A DNA stretch of 16,846 nucleotides from Bacteroidales bacterium (GCA_017551405.1 JAFZLP010000074.1:1-16846), one strand, 5' to 3'; counted from the first letter of the stretch, positions 5,709 through 13,546 are shown. Notes: generated by a model not told the origin, from the sequence alone. Program-made: numbers and translations.

Positions 5709-7451
5709 TCAGTCGTAATACTTGGCCTCCCTGGGAGACACCTTGCTCATGTTGTCGAGGAGGTCTCCGTTGGTCTTGTACTCGTCCATGAGCTGAAGCA
5801 TGAAATTCATGGCTTCGATGGGGTTCATGTCGGCGAGAAGCTTGCGGAGGATCCAGATGCGCTGCTGCCTGTCCTTCGGGATGAGGAGGTCGTCGCGGCG
5901 GGTGCCGGAGAGAATCACGTTCACGGACGGGAAGATGCGCCTGTTGGAAAGGTTGCGGTCGAGCTGGAGCTCCATGTTGCCGGTGCCCTTGAATTCCTCG
6001 AAGATGACGTCGTCCATCTTGGAGCCTGTCTCGGTAAGGGCGGTGGCAAGGATGGTGAGCGAACCTCCGCCTTCCACGTTGCGCGCCGCGCCGAAGAAGC
6101 GCTTGGGCTTCTGCAGGGCGTTGGCGTCGACACCGCCGGTGAGCACCTTTCCGGATGCCGGCTGCACCGTGTTGTAGGCACGCGCGAGGCGGGTGATGGA
6201 GTCGAGGAGGATGACTACGTCATGACCGCATTCGACCAGCCTGCGGGCCTTTTCCAGCACCATGTTGGCCACTTTCACATGCTTTTCGGCCGGTTCGTCG
6301 AAGGTGGAGGCGATAACCTCGGCCTTGACGCTGCGCTGCATGTCGGTGACTTCCTCGGGACGCTCGTCGATGAGGAGCACAATCTCGTATACCTCGGGGT
6401 GATTGTCTGCGATTGCATTGGCTATGCTCTTGAGCAGCATGGTCTTACCTGTCTTGGGCTGCGACACGATAAGGCCGCGCTGGCCTTTGCCTATGGGCGA
6501 GAACATGTCCACGATGCGGCAGGAAGTGTCGGCGGAATGGCCGTTGCCGGTGAGGTTGAACTTCTCTTCGGGGAAGAGGGGGGTGAGGAAATCGAAGGGG
6601 ACGCGGTCCCTGATGAATTCGGGCTGGCGGCCGTTGACGAGCTTGATCTTGACCAGCGGGAAGTACTTGTCGCCTTCGCGCGGGGGACGGATTTCGCCGG
6701 TGACGGTGTCGCCGTTCTTGAGCGCGTTCTGCTTGATCTGCTGCTGCGAGACGTAAATGTCGTCGGGGGAGTTCAGGTAATTGTAGTCGGAAGAGCGGAG
6801 GAAACCGTAACCGTCGGGCATCACCTCGAGCACTCCGGTAGCCTCCACCGTGCCCTCGAACTCGGGGACGCGCGGTTTCTGAGGCTTGGGCTGCTGCTGA
6901 TGATGCTGGTTCTGGTTCTGATTCTGGTTCTGCTGATTCTGCTGCTGGACGCGGGGCTTGAGATACTCGTTGCGGGCATCGTCTAGCTGCTGGCGGGCCG
7001 CCTGGCGGGTTTCCTGCTCGTGCTGCTGGATGTCGCGGGGTTTCTCCGCGGGTTCCTGCTTTTCAGCTGCCGGCTTGGGCTCCTGCTTTGCGGCGGCCTC
7101 CTTCTTGGGGCGTCCGCGCTTTTTTGCGGGAGCCGCTTCGGGAGCCTTCTGCTCCTCGGCGGGTTTTTCTTCCTTCACGGCCTTTTTGGAAGGCTGCTTT
7201 TCGGATTTCTTTTCGGGTTTGTTTTCGGGTTCGGCCTCCTGCGCGGGAGTTTCGGCCTTCTTGGGACGGCCCCTGCGCGCCTTTGCCTTGGGCTCAGGCT
7301 TGAGAGATGCGGCCTTGGCTTCCTCGTCGAGAATGGCATACGCCAGGTTCTCGTCGTCGAGGATATGGATTTTCTTTATCTGGAGATCGTTAGCGATGGC
7401 TTCGAGCCCGGCTCTGTCCATCTTGTTCAGCTCAAAAAGGCTGTGTGGCAT
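5709..7451 (-). CDS. rho: Transcription termination factor Rho with long disordered N-terminal insertion
   Basis: Rho is a hexameric RNA-dependent ATPase that ends transcription. This form has 580 aa, against about 420 in E. coli. The N-terminal Rho_N helical domain is at about 1-45. Residues 46-195 are a Lys/Ala/Glu/Pro-rich and then Gln/Asn-rich low-complexity insertion. The RNA-binding cold-shock domain follows at 198-270 ([18 protein letters not shown], 203-220). The ATPase core holds Walker A QPKTGKT (331-337), [10 protein letters not shown] (362-371), Walker [17 protein letters not shown] (412-427), the Q-loop [20 protein letters not shown] (437-456) and the R-loop [10 protein letters not shown] (486-495). 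The start [12 protein letters not shown] begins the Rho_N domain. A 15-residue upstream extension runs through the promoter box and is rejected. The insertion carries two AT-hook-like RGRPKK motifs and a Q/N tract. The gene converges with the kinase gene with zero spacing. Confidence 0.97.
   Translation of the reverse strand: MPHSLFELNKMDRAGLEAIANDLQIKKIHILDDENLAYAILDEEAKAASLKPEPKAKARRGRPKKAETPAQEAEPENKPEKKSEKQPSKKAVKEEKPAEEQKAPEAAPAKKRGRPKKEAAAKQEPKPAAEKQEPAEKPRDIQQHEQETRQAARQQLDDARNEYLKPRVQQQNQQNQNQNQNQHHQQQPKPQKPRVPEFEGTVEATGVLEVMPDGYGFLRSSDYNYLNSPDDIYVSQQQIKQNALKNGDTVTGEIRPPREGDKYFPLVKIKLVNGRQPEFIRDRVPFDFLTPLFPEEKFNLTGNGHSADTSCRIVDMFSPIGKGQRGLIVSQPKTGKTMLLKSIANAIADNHPEVYEIVLLIDERPEEVTDMQRSVKAEVIASTFDEPAEKHVKVANMVLEKARRLVECGHDVVILLDSITRLARAYNTVQPASGKVLTGGVDANALQKPKRFFGAARNVEGGGSLTILATALTETGSKMDDVIFEEFKGTGNMELQLDRNLSNRRIFPSVNVILSGTRRDDLLIPKDRQQRIWILRKLLADMNPIEAMNFMLQLMDEYKTNGDLLDNMSKVSPREAKYYD
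6891..6947 (-). repeat. Gln/Asn-rich low-complexity tract inside rho
   Basis: These 57 bases encode Rho residues 169-187, almost entirely Q, N and H. On the plus strand they appear as near-repeats of tctggt/tctgat/tctgct triplet patterns. The reading frame is intact. Such a tract is prone to slippage and is likely to vary in length between strains. Confidence 0.75.
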
Positions 7452-7493
7452 TGGGAAATATGTTTTTTGATTAAAAGGGAGCAGCAATCGCTG

Positions 7494-7523
7494 CAAAGGT
7501 ACCCGGAAGAAGTACAGTGCAAA
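7494..7523 (-). promoter_or_regulatory. rho promoter with both -33 and -7 elements
   Basis: On the minus strand TTTG (7520-7523) and TACCTTTG (7494-7501) are separated by 18 nt, close to the full Bacteroidota consensus. The -7 box ends 42 nt before the rho ATG at 7451. A second perfect box, TATATTTG, covers 7520-7527 and may serve as an alternative upstream start site. Confidence 0.65.
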
Positions 7524-7540
7524 TATAGCAATTATTTTCG

Positions 7541-7548
7541 TACCTTCG
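7541..7548 (+). promoter_or_regulatory. Candidate -7 box for the FMN-binding lipoprotein gene
   Basis: TACCTTCG differs from TAnnTTTG at one base and ends 7 nt before the ATG at 7556, so any leader would be very short. There is no clear -33 element. It is divergent from the rho promoter within a 104-bp gap. Confidence 0.35.
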
Positions 7549-7555
7549 CACCGTA

Positions 7556-7954
7556 ATGAAAAAAAGCCTGCTGTTTATTATTCTGGCCTTAGGCCTGGCT
7601 GTAGCCGGTTGCGGCAACACTAACCCGAAAGTCGATTCTCCCTATGTCTCCGAAAAGGGTGACACCCTCGTTGTGGACACCACCGTGCCCGGGGAGGGAA
7701 TTATCGGCTACCGCGGGCAGGTTCCCATCCAGGTATATGTGGTAAAGGGCCGCGTCGCAGACATAGTGCTCGGCGAAAATTCGGAAACCCCGCGCTTCAT
7801 CAAAAGGGTTTACGGCATCATCACGCCCAACTGGATAGGGCTCAGGCTCAAGGATGCGGCTAAGGCCGAGGTGGATGCCGTCACCGGCGCCACCCTCAGC
7901 TCGAACGCTCTCATAGAGAATTTCAGGCTGGCGATGAAGGAGCTGGGGTACTGA
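7556..7954 (+). CDS. Small FMN-binding domain lipoprotein (predicted covalently flavinylated)
   Basis: The 132-aa product has a lipoprotein signal peptide: MKK, a hydrophobic core, then the lipobox AVAGC with Cys19 as the lipidated residue. The mature part matches the FMN_bind domain found in RnfG/NqrC and in electron-transfer proteins outside the cytoplasm. In those families an ApbE enzyme joins FMN to the second Thr of a [S/T]GA[S/T] motif. Here TGAT is at 110-113 in [12 protein letters not shown], so Thr113 is the predicted attachment site. The protein would sit on the periplasmic face of the inner membrane or on the outer membrane and carry electrons. No Rnf, Nqr, ApbE or other redox gene is nearby, so its partners are unknown. 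Its stop is 14 bp from the convergent DUF389 gene, with no obvious terminator in the gap. Confidence 0.82.
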   Translation: MKKSLLFIILALGLAVAGCGNTNPKVDSPYVSEKGDTLVVDTTVPGEGIIGYRGQVPIQVYVVKGRVADIVLGENSETPRFIKRVYGIITPNWIGLRLKDAAKAEVDAVTGATLSSNALIENFRLAMKELGY

Positions 7955-7968
7955 ACCCGGCCCGCGGC

Positions 7969-9315
7969 CTACTGCTCCTGCTGCCTTACAACAACCGTAG
8001 TGTCGTTCAGCCTGATCCTGAACCAGTGCTGCATTTCCTCCATTTCGGAAGAGGAAAGCGGCTCGCCGGCGGTGGAGACTATCGCGTTGATGCAGGGGGC
8101 CTCGGTGAGGCTGTCGACCGAAACCTTGTAGCCGCGTGAGATGGATATCTCCCGGACGTCGGGATATTTGTACTGCACCTCGCGGGCAATCTGGGAATAG
8201 GGGATGGAGCTGCCCTTCAGGCCTGCAAGCTCCTCTTCCAACTGATTGATTTTCTGGTCTTTGGCCGCGAGTTCGGTATCTGCCCGCTCATATATGTTAT
8301 TGAGGATATAGTCGGTCTTGCTGCCGAATGCGTTGACTTTTATTTCCAGTTTTTCGGGGTCGAGGTTATGGCGCTTCGCCGATGCGCGGAGAAGTTCCAT
8401 TTCGCTTTCAGAAAGGTCTCCGGCAAAATAGACTTCCGCGGTCTTGCCCTTCTCTCCGATAAGCTTGTAATCGTAGATGTAGGAAGATCCGAAGGTCTTG
8501 TTCTCCTCTATGAATCCCTGCAGGTCGCGCTGGGTGCGGTTGCTGCGAATCATCATTACGGCGGAAAAGACGCTGGCTCCGAGGATAATCACCACGAGGA
8601 ATGAGGATATCGTGCGGAAGCGCCTGTTCGAAGGACTGTTTTCGTATTTCTTGTTGAATTTGAGCAGCCCCACGACGAGATAAGACGCCAGCATTATGAA
8701 CACCGTATTGATGACGAACAGCAGCATGGCGCCGCCGAAGAAATGGAAATTGCCGTTGGCCAGGCCGTAACCGGCGGTGCAGAGGGGAGGCATGAGGGCC
8801 GTGGCGATGGCTACGCCCGAAAGGACGGTGCCGTGCCCCTTGCGGCTGTTCTCTATCATGCCCGCGGCACCGCCGAAGAAGGCTATGAACACGTCGAAGA
8901 TGGTGGGACTGGTGCGGGCCTCAAGCTCGGTGGGATTGGCATAGTCGAGCGGAGTCACAAGGAAATACAGCGAGGCCACGAGCAGGCTCACCGCCACCAT
9001 GACGAGGAAATTGCGGATGGCCTCCCCAAGCAGTCTGGAATCGTTGATTCCCAGGGACATGCCCATGCCCAGAATAGGTCCCATGAGCGGCGAGATGAGC
9101 ATGGCGCCGATAATGACCGGAATGGAGTTGATGTTGAGGCCGACAGAGGCTATGATGATTGAACATGCCAGAATCCAGACCTTGGAACCCCTGAAATAGA
9201 TGTCTTCACGGATGCTGACTTCGGCGCCGTCGGTATCTATTTCATTGCCCATGTAGGTGAGGACGCGCCAGAACTGACGCAATTTCCCGCTTAAGGTTTT
9301 CTTATCTTCGTTCAT
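7969..9315 (-). CDS. DUF389 family membrane protein with large C-terminal soluble region
   Basis: A 448-aa inner-membrane protein. The DUF389 domain spans about 40-220. It has hydrophobic segments near 46-64, 66-90, 102-121, 138-153, 163-182 and 193-218, and the conserved segments IIGAMLISPLMGPILGMG (68-85) and SGVAIATALMPPLCTAGYGL (166-185). A further membrane segment lies at 237-256. A soluble region of about 190 residues follows, with a predicted coiled coil near 343-367 (EELAGLK). The biochemical role of DUF389 proteins is not established. The C-terminal extension is longer than the minimal family form. The ATG is 17 nt after the lptD stop on the same strand, so it is probably cotranscribed with lptD. 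The 17-nt gap contains a short perfect inverted repeat. Confidence 0.82.
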   Translation of the reverse strand: MNEDKKTLSGKLRQFWRVLTYMGNEIDTDGAEVSIREDIYFRGSKVWILACSIIIASVGLNINSIPVIIGAMLISPLMGPILGMGMSLGINDSRLLGEAIRNFLVMVAVSLLVASLYFLVTPLDYANPTELEARTSPTIFDVFIAFFGGAAGMIENSRKGHGTVLSGVAIATALMPPLCTAGYGLANGNFHFFGGAMLLFVINTVFIMLASYLVVGLLKFNKKYENSPSNRRFRTISSFLVVIILGASVFSAVMMIRSNRTQRDLQGFIEENKTFGSSYIYDYKLIGEKGKTAEVYFAGDLSESEMELLRASAKRHNLDPEKLEIKVNAFGSKTDYILNNIYERADTELAAKDQKINQLEEELAGLKGSSIPYSQIAREVQYKYPDVREISISRGYKVSVDSLTEAPCINAIVSTAGEPLSSSEMEEMQHWFRIRLNDTTVVVRQQEQ

Positions 9316-9316
9316 A

Positions 9317-9329
9317 ATTGACAGTCAAT
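9317..9329. repeat. Short perfect inverted repeat in the lptD-DUF389 gap
   Basis: ATTGAC-A-GTCAAT is a perfect 6-bp dyad around one base and takes up most of the 17-nt intergenic gap. It is too short for a terminator and could be an operator-like site or chance. Eleven of its bases (ATTGACAGTCA) recur on the minus strand at 27-37, inside the signal-peptide codons of the left-edge gene. Confidence 0.3.
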
Positions 9330-9332
9330 GGT

Positions 9333-12089
9333 TTAATTGTCCCAGTAGCTGGAGCTCTTCTTGAAGCGCAGCAGGTCGGCCAGGGCCGAGGCGTTGGCGC
9401 GGAACAGGAAGTTGTAGCTCTGCCACTGGCCGGTGGGAACCCACGAAACGCTCATGGTGAAGCAGTGCAGGTCGTACGTGGCGGACAGCTGCGTGGTGGT
9501 GATCTTCATCGCCTGGAGGTCAAAGCCGGAAGTGGCGTTCATGCTGAGCCTGGGCGTGAGCTTGATGTTGCCGTTGACATTGAGCGTCTGGGTGATGTTG
9601 TCCTTCTTATCGAGGAGCTTGGTGTCCTTGTTCAGGACGAAACTCCTGTTGCAGCTGAAGGAGTAGCTGAAGCTTACGCTCCATGGAACGTTGGGGTTGG
9701 TGTAATACACCCATCCGCCGGGAATGTATTCGCCGGTGATGGGGTGGGTGTAATTGCGGATATAGCTGCTGGCCGCGCCCCTGACGCCTCCGGCAGTTCT
9801 TTCTCCACCTGCGCTTCCCGTGCCGCCGCTACCATCGTTGCCTTCCATCTTGCCTTCTCCGGAGATGGAGTAGGACAGGGACGCCGATGCGTTTGTGAAA
9901 CGGGCGAGGCCCTGCTTCTGAAGTATTGCGAATTTGTCGATTCTCGTTCCCTTGTCGCTGAGGGCATAAGGGTCGAAGTTTGCCGATGCGCTGATGTTGA
10001 CCTTATTGAACAGGGTGGTGCTCACATTCATGGACACGGTGTTCATCTTGAGGGAGTCGGCGAGGAAATTATAGCCGCTCCTGATATTGAACTGGTCTAT
10101 GAGCTTAAGTTTCTTGGTGCCGGTGCCGGTAGTGTCGGCGAAATCCCTCAGCTTGGCTTCCAGGTTGTTGCCAATGCTCCAGCTCATGGTGGCGCTGCGG
10201 CCCCGTCCCGGGGGAGAGTTGAGCTGCCCGGAGTAACGGTTGTATTCGTACTGCTTTTCCACTCCGAGGGTGTCGACGTACACGAGGGTTCGGTAACCGT
10301 TCATGTGGGTGGCCAGGTTGGGCGTGAATGACATCGAGACGGAGGGGGAGATGACGTGGCGGATTGCCTGCAGCTTGTGGTAGCCCCTGAAGTTGAAGGT
10401 GCCGTAGATACGGGTGCTCATCGAAATGGAGCCGCTGTAGGTCTGCGTTATGCCGAACCTCGAGAACTGCGCGCTTTCCTGTGCCTCCACCGAGTTGGTC
10501 TCGGGATTGAAGACATAGTCGGTAGTGCGGAAGAACCAGTTCTGCCCGTACGATACGGAAGGGGAGAAGTTCAGGTAACGGAACAGCGTGAAGCTGGGAA
10601 GGCCGATGTTGAAATTATGCGTCATGCCGTTCTTGAAACGGTCGAAGAAACCGTCCTCCAGGAACTGGGAGGCCTTGAAGCCTATCTTGTTCTGGAGGGC
10701 CATGCTGTAGCCGAAGGATATCTTCTCGTAGAATCTCTCCTTGCCGACGCGGTTCTTGCGCTTGAAGGGATAGAAGGTGCTGACGCTGAAGTTGACGCTC
10801 GGCAGGGTGAAGGTGTACGAGGAGTCGCGGGAATTCTGGGAATGCAGGGCGTTTACGGTGAGGTTGGCCTTGCCGTTGAAGTTGCGCCCCCATGAAATCG
10901 AGGAAGACACCTGGTTCTGCAGCGCTTCGTTGACTGAATGGGAGTTATACTTGCTGTTGGAAGGGCTGGAGAAGTTCACTGACGCGCTGAATGTGGTCCC
11001 GGGATGTGATTTGGGATCCTGGGAATGCGACCACCTGAAACCGAAGTTCTTGGTTTCGTTGAAGTCGGCGCTGCCCTTCTCGCCGGTCTTGTCGTCGGAA
11101 TAGGTGAGTGACAGGCTTCCGTTGAACTTGTAATTGACGCGGTAGCGGGAGTTGAGGTCAAGCGCCCACGACCCCAGCGAGTAGACGTCTCCGGTGAGCG
11201 AGAGGTCGAAATAATCGCCGAAAACGAAGTACATTCCGGCGTCTCGCATGTAAAAGCCTCGGGCGGTCTCCTGTCCGAACGAGGGCATCAGCATGCCGGT
11301 GGCCCTCTGCGGGCGTTTGGGCACAAAACCGTATGGAAGGCCAATAAATGGAATGTTGACGTCTGCGACCACCAGGTTGGCCGGTCCGAACACTATCTTC
11401 TGGGAGGGTTTTGTAACCACCTTGGCGTTCAGCAGCTTGAGATAATAATGGGGTTCCTCGGCATCGCAGACGGTGTAGCGGCCGTGCGATATGCTGATGG
11501 AGTTATCTGCCTGCATCTTGATGCTCTGACCGTGAAGGAGGCCGTCGTCCTCTTTGGTGGTCATGTTGGTGATGCGTGCCTTGCGGGTGTTGAAGTTGTA
11601 GCGCAGATCCTCCATGTTGTAGGTCTTGTTGCCCTGTTTCATTTCGGGCTGGCCTTTCCATTCGCCGGTGAGCGTGTCCAGGACGCCGAAAGCATGCACC
11701 GTGCCGGTGCTCATGTCGTATTCCATACGCTCTGCTGTGAGCGACATGTCCCCGTATTTGACGCTTACATCGCCGTAATAGTAAATGAGCCGCTTGCCGT
11801 CGGAAAAGACTTCGACCACGGAGTCCCTTGCAGTGGAGAAGGCCGGCTGGCTGAGGGAGGTCTGCTCCATCAGCGACAGGGAATCGGCGGTGAACAGGGA
11901 GTCGGCCCTGTGCAGTGAATCGCGGCGGGCCAGCTGGACGGAGTCGGGCTCAACTACCTTCTTTACAGCTATTTGCGATGAAAAATCGGTATTCTGGCCG
12001 CGACGCGGACGCTGCGCCCGGGCCTCGGTCAGGCCAAGGCAGGCGAGAAGCATCAGGGCTATGAGATATTCGATTTTCCTCAAATGCAA
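9333..12089 (-). CDS. lptD: LPS-assembly outer membrane protein LptD (OstA-like)
   Basis: A 918-aa protein predicted to be the outer-membrane beta-barrel that inserts lipopolysaccharide into the outer leaflet. The N-terminal signal peptide (RKIEYLIALMLLACLGL, ending near ARAQ at 23-26) leads to a linker with DSL repeats (57-72). The OstA/LptA-like beta-jellyroll follows at about 90-215 (GDVSVKYGDMSLTAERMEYDMSTGTVHAFG, 106-135, in two blocks). The rest is a long barrel with alternating aromatic strands to an FKKSSSYWDN end. A Gly/Ser-rich insertion lies at 749-775. The only workable start is TTG at 12087-12089 (or TTG at 12081-12083). The first in-frame ATG is at codon 13 and would remove the basic part of the signal peptide, and a stop lies just upstream. 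No LptE gene is seen nearby. It is the first gene of a unit with the DUF389 gene. Confidence 0.8.
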   Translation of the reverse strand: MHLRKIEYLIALMLLACLGLTEARAQRPRRGQNTDFSSQIAVKKVVEPDSVQLARRDSLHRADSLFTADSLSLMEQTSLSQPAFSTARDSVVEVFSDGKRLIYYYGDVSVKYGDMSLTAERMEYDMSTGTVHAFGVLDTLTGEWKGQPEMKQGNKTYNMEDLRYNFNTRKARITNMTTKEDDGLLHGQSIKMQADNSISISHGRYTVCDAEEPHYYLKLLNAKVVTKPSQKIVFGPANLVVADVNIPFIGLPYGFVPKRPQRATGMLMPSFGQETARGFYMRDAGMYFVFGDYFDLSLTGDVYSLGSWALDLNSRYRVNYKFNGSLSLTYSDDKTGEKGSADFNETKNFGFRWSHSQDPKSHPGTTFSASVNFSSPSNSKYNSHSVNEALQNQVSSSISWGRNFNGKANLTVNALHSQNSRDSSYTFTLPSVNFSVSTFYPFKRKNRVGKERFYEKISFGYSMALQNKIGFKASQFLEDGFFDRFKNGMTHNFNIGLPSFTLFRYLNFSPSVSYGQNWFFRTTDYVFNPETNSVEAQESAQFSRFGITQTYSGSISMSTRIYGTFNFRGYHKLQAIRHVISPSVSMSFTPNLATHMNGYRTLVYVDTLGVEKQYEYNRYSGQLNSPPGRGRSATMSWSIGNNLEAKLRDFADTTGTGTKKLKLIDQFNIRSGYNFLADSLKMNTVSMNVSTTLFNKVNISASANFDPYALSDKGTRIDKFAILQKQGLARFTNASASLSYSISGEGKMEGNDGSGGTGSAGGERTAGGVRGAASSYIRNYTHPITGEYIPGGWVYYTNPNVPWSVSFSYSFSCNRSFVLNKDTKLLDKKDNITQTLNVNGNIKLTPRLSMNATSGFDLQAMKITTTQLSATYDLHCFTMSVSWVPTGQWQSYNFLFRANASALADLLRFKKSSSYWDN

Positions 12090-12097
12090 TTTTTTTC

Positions 12098-12105
12098 TAT
12101 CTTTG
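12098..12105 (+). promoter_or_regulatory. Bacteroidota -7 promoter box for the amidase gene
   Basis: TATCTTTG (followed by C) is a perfect TAnnTTTG and ends 41 nt before the GTG at 12147. TTTC at 12075-12078 with a 19-nt spacer is one base off the -33 TTTG and lies inside the lptD signal-peptide codons. Confidence 0.6.
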
Positions 12106-12128
12106 CGAAGAGTTATAAACTAATCTTG

Positions 12129-12136
12129 CAAAATTA
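12129..12136 (-). promoter_or_regulatory. Bacteroidota -7 promoter box for lptD
   Basis: On the minus strand this reads TAATTTTG, a perfect TAnnTTTG, 39 nt before the TTG start at 12089. A TTG at 12157-12159, 20 nt upstream, may be a partial -33 element and falls inside the first codons of the amidase. The two divergent promoters therefore overlap each other's genes. Confidence 0.5.
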
Positions 12137-12146
12137 ACACAAATTT

Positions 12147-13289
12147 GTGAAACACACAATCCGCATAATCCTGTCGCTGCTGCTTTCCGTCGCCTTTTCT
12201 GCGAGTGCCTACGCAGACGGCCTGCGGCTCGGCACGGTCGTAATCGACGCCGGGCACGGAGGCAAGGATCCGGGCTGCGTCAGCAAAGACAAGAAGACAT
12301 ACGAGAAAACCCTCACCCTCGATATCGCCACCAAATTCTCGGACCTCATCAAGGCGGAATTCCCCGACGTCAACGTCATCCTCACCCGCAGCACCGACGA
12401 GTTCGTGGAACTGCGCGGAAGGGCGGACATCGCGAACCGGTCGAACGCCAACCTGTTCATCTCGCTGCATATCAACGCGAGCAGCAGCACCTCGCCTAAC
12501 GGTTATTCCGTGCATATTCTGGGCCAATCTTCGCAGAAGAACCGGGATTTGTTCGCGGAAAACATGGACATAGTCAAGAGGGAGAACTCCGTGATTCTTC
12601 TGGAAGACGATTATCAGACTCATTATCAGGGCTTTAACCCGTCCGATCCGGAATCCTACATATTCATGTCGCTGATGCAGAATTCCAACCTGGAGCAGAG
12701 CCTGCTGCTGGCCAGCATTATCTCCGAGAAGCTCAAGGGCGGGCCCATCAAATCCGACAAGGGCATCAGGCAGAACCCGTTCTACGTGCTCTGGCGCACT
12801 TCCATGCCGGCGGTACTGGTGGAGCTCGGCTTCATTTCCAACGACACCGACCTTTCCGCCCTCAGGCAGGAAGAAAAGCGGGCGGAACTGGCAAAGCGCC
12901 TCCTGGGTGCATTCAGGGACTATAAACAGCTGTACGACAGTTCTCTCGGGCTGGACAGGGACGGCGACAGCGCACCGGCCGATCCCAAAGGCAGCGCCAA
13001 GGAAACCAAACAGGAAACCGCCAGGGAAAGCGGCAGTAAATCAGCCGACGTTTCCGGCGTCCTCTACGGCACTCAGATTTTCGCCACGTCCAAGGCGATC
13101 GACTCCTCCGACAAACGATTCCTCGGCTGGAAACCGCAGGTAGTCAAGATCGGAAACCTTTACAAATATATAATAGGCGTGAGCTCTTCGGCTGAAGAGG
13201 CGCGGAAGAACAACGCGGCTATAAAAAAGGAGTATCCGGCGAGCTTCATGGTGCAGATAAAAGACGGGGCGACAAGTCCGCTTAAATAA
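12147..13289 (+). CDS. Exported N-acetylmuramoyl-L-alanine amidase (Amidase_3) with SPOR-like C-terminus
   Basis: Zinc amidase of 380 aa that cleaves the bond between N-acetylmuramic acid and the stem peptide of peptidoglycan, used in daughter-cell separation and wall turnover. A signal peptide (MKHTIRIILSLLLSVAFSAS) ends near AYA (21-23). The catalytic domain is at about 28-262 and starts with VIDAGHGGKDPG (32-43). Expected zinc ligands are His37, Glu53 in YEK and His108 in SLHIN, with catalytic Glu226 in VELGF. A Lys/Ser/Glu-rich linker (265-302) leads to a region of about 75 residues (304-378) with the size and pattern of a SPOR-like peptidoglycan-binding domain (GTQIFATSK, YKYIIGVSSSAEEARK, FMVQI). 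The start is GTG. No ATG gives a full signal peptide. It diverges from lptD, so two envelope genes share a 57-bp regulatory gap. Confidence 0.9.
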   Translation: MKHTIRIILSLLLSVAFSASAYADGLRLGTVVIDAGHGGKDPGCVSKDKKTYEKTLTLDIATKFSDLIKAEFPDVNVILTRSTDEFVELRGRADIANRSNANLFISLHINASSSTSPNGYSVHILGQSSQKNRDLFAENMDIVKRENSVILLEDDYQTHYQGFNPSDPESYIFMSLMQNSNLEQSLLLASIISEKLKGGPIKSDKGIRQNPFYVLWRTSMPAVLVELGFISNDTDLSALRQEEKRAELAKRLLGAFRDYKQLYDSSLGLDRDGDSAPADPKGSAKETKQETARESGSKSADVSGVLYGTQIFATSKAIDSSDKRFLGWKPQVVKIGNLYKYIIGVSSSAEEARKNNAAIKKEYPASFMVQIKDGATSPLK

Positions 13290-13302
13290 AATCTGCAGGA
13301 AC

Positions 13303-13346
13303 TGGTTTTTTCTTTTTCAGGGCCCGTTAAATTACATAAAAAACCA
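13303..13346 (+). terminator. Possible weak terminator after the amidase gene
   Basis: TGGTTTTTT (13303-13311) pairs perfectly with AAAAAACCA (13338-13346) across a 26-nt loop that contains the palindrome GGGCCC. TTTTCCTTTTTT follows. The stem is AT-rich, so a real terminator function is doubtful. Confidence 0.25.
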
Positions 13347-13390
13347 TTTTCCTTTTTTGGAATTACTCTAAATAATAAACATATTGCATG

Positions 13391-13429
13391 TCAAAGACTT
13401 AGAACGTTGTCGTGTGTCTAAGTCTTTGA
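13391..13429 (+). repeat. Perfect 13-bp inverted repeat upstream of dnaA
   Basis: TCAAAGACTTAGA (13391-13403) is exactly reversed and complemented by TCTAAGTCTTTGA (13417-13429) around a 13-nt loop, and TTTT follows directly. It could be an intrinsic terminator for the amidase unit, although the stem has only 4 G/C pairs of 13, or a cis-acting element for dnaA. Confidence 0.65.
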
Positions 13430-13538
13430 TTTTCAATGGGGTAAAAAATAAAATTAATGCGGTTCACCTTTCCATTATTTACAACGAAAAAAAATAATAA
13501 ACAATAGTTAAAAAAAATTTTTTCAACATATTTTTCAC

Positions 13539-13546
13539 CATCTTTG
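13539..13546 (+). promoter_or_regulatory. Candidate -7 box for dnaA
   Basis: CATCTTTG (followed by C) differs from TAnnTTTG only at the first base and ends 25 nt before the dnaA ATG. T-rich sequence lies upstream, but no properly spaced TTTG was found. Confidence 0.4.

Noticed and set aside
6891..6947. Q/N tract as a frameshift or sequencing artefact
   Set aside because: The frame is open on both sides into the Rho_N and cold-shock domains, and such tracts are common in Bacteroidota Rho.
7955..7968. Bidirectional terminator between the FMN-lipoprotein and DUF389 genes
   Set aside because: The 14-bp gap is GC-rich but has no adequate stem and no T run on either strand.
9318..10331. Plus-strand open frame opposite lptD (337 codons)
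   Set aside because: Shadow frame. The minus strand encodes a continuous 918-aa LptD-like protein.
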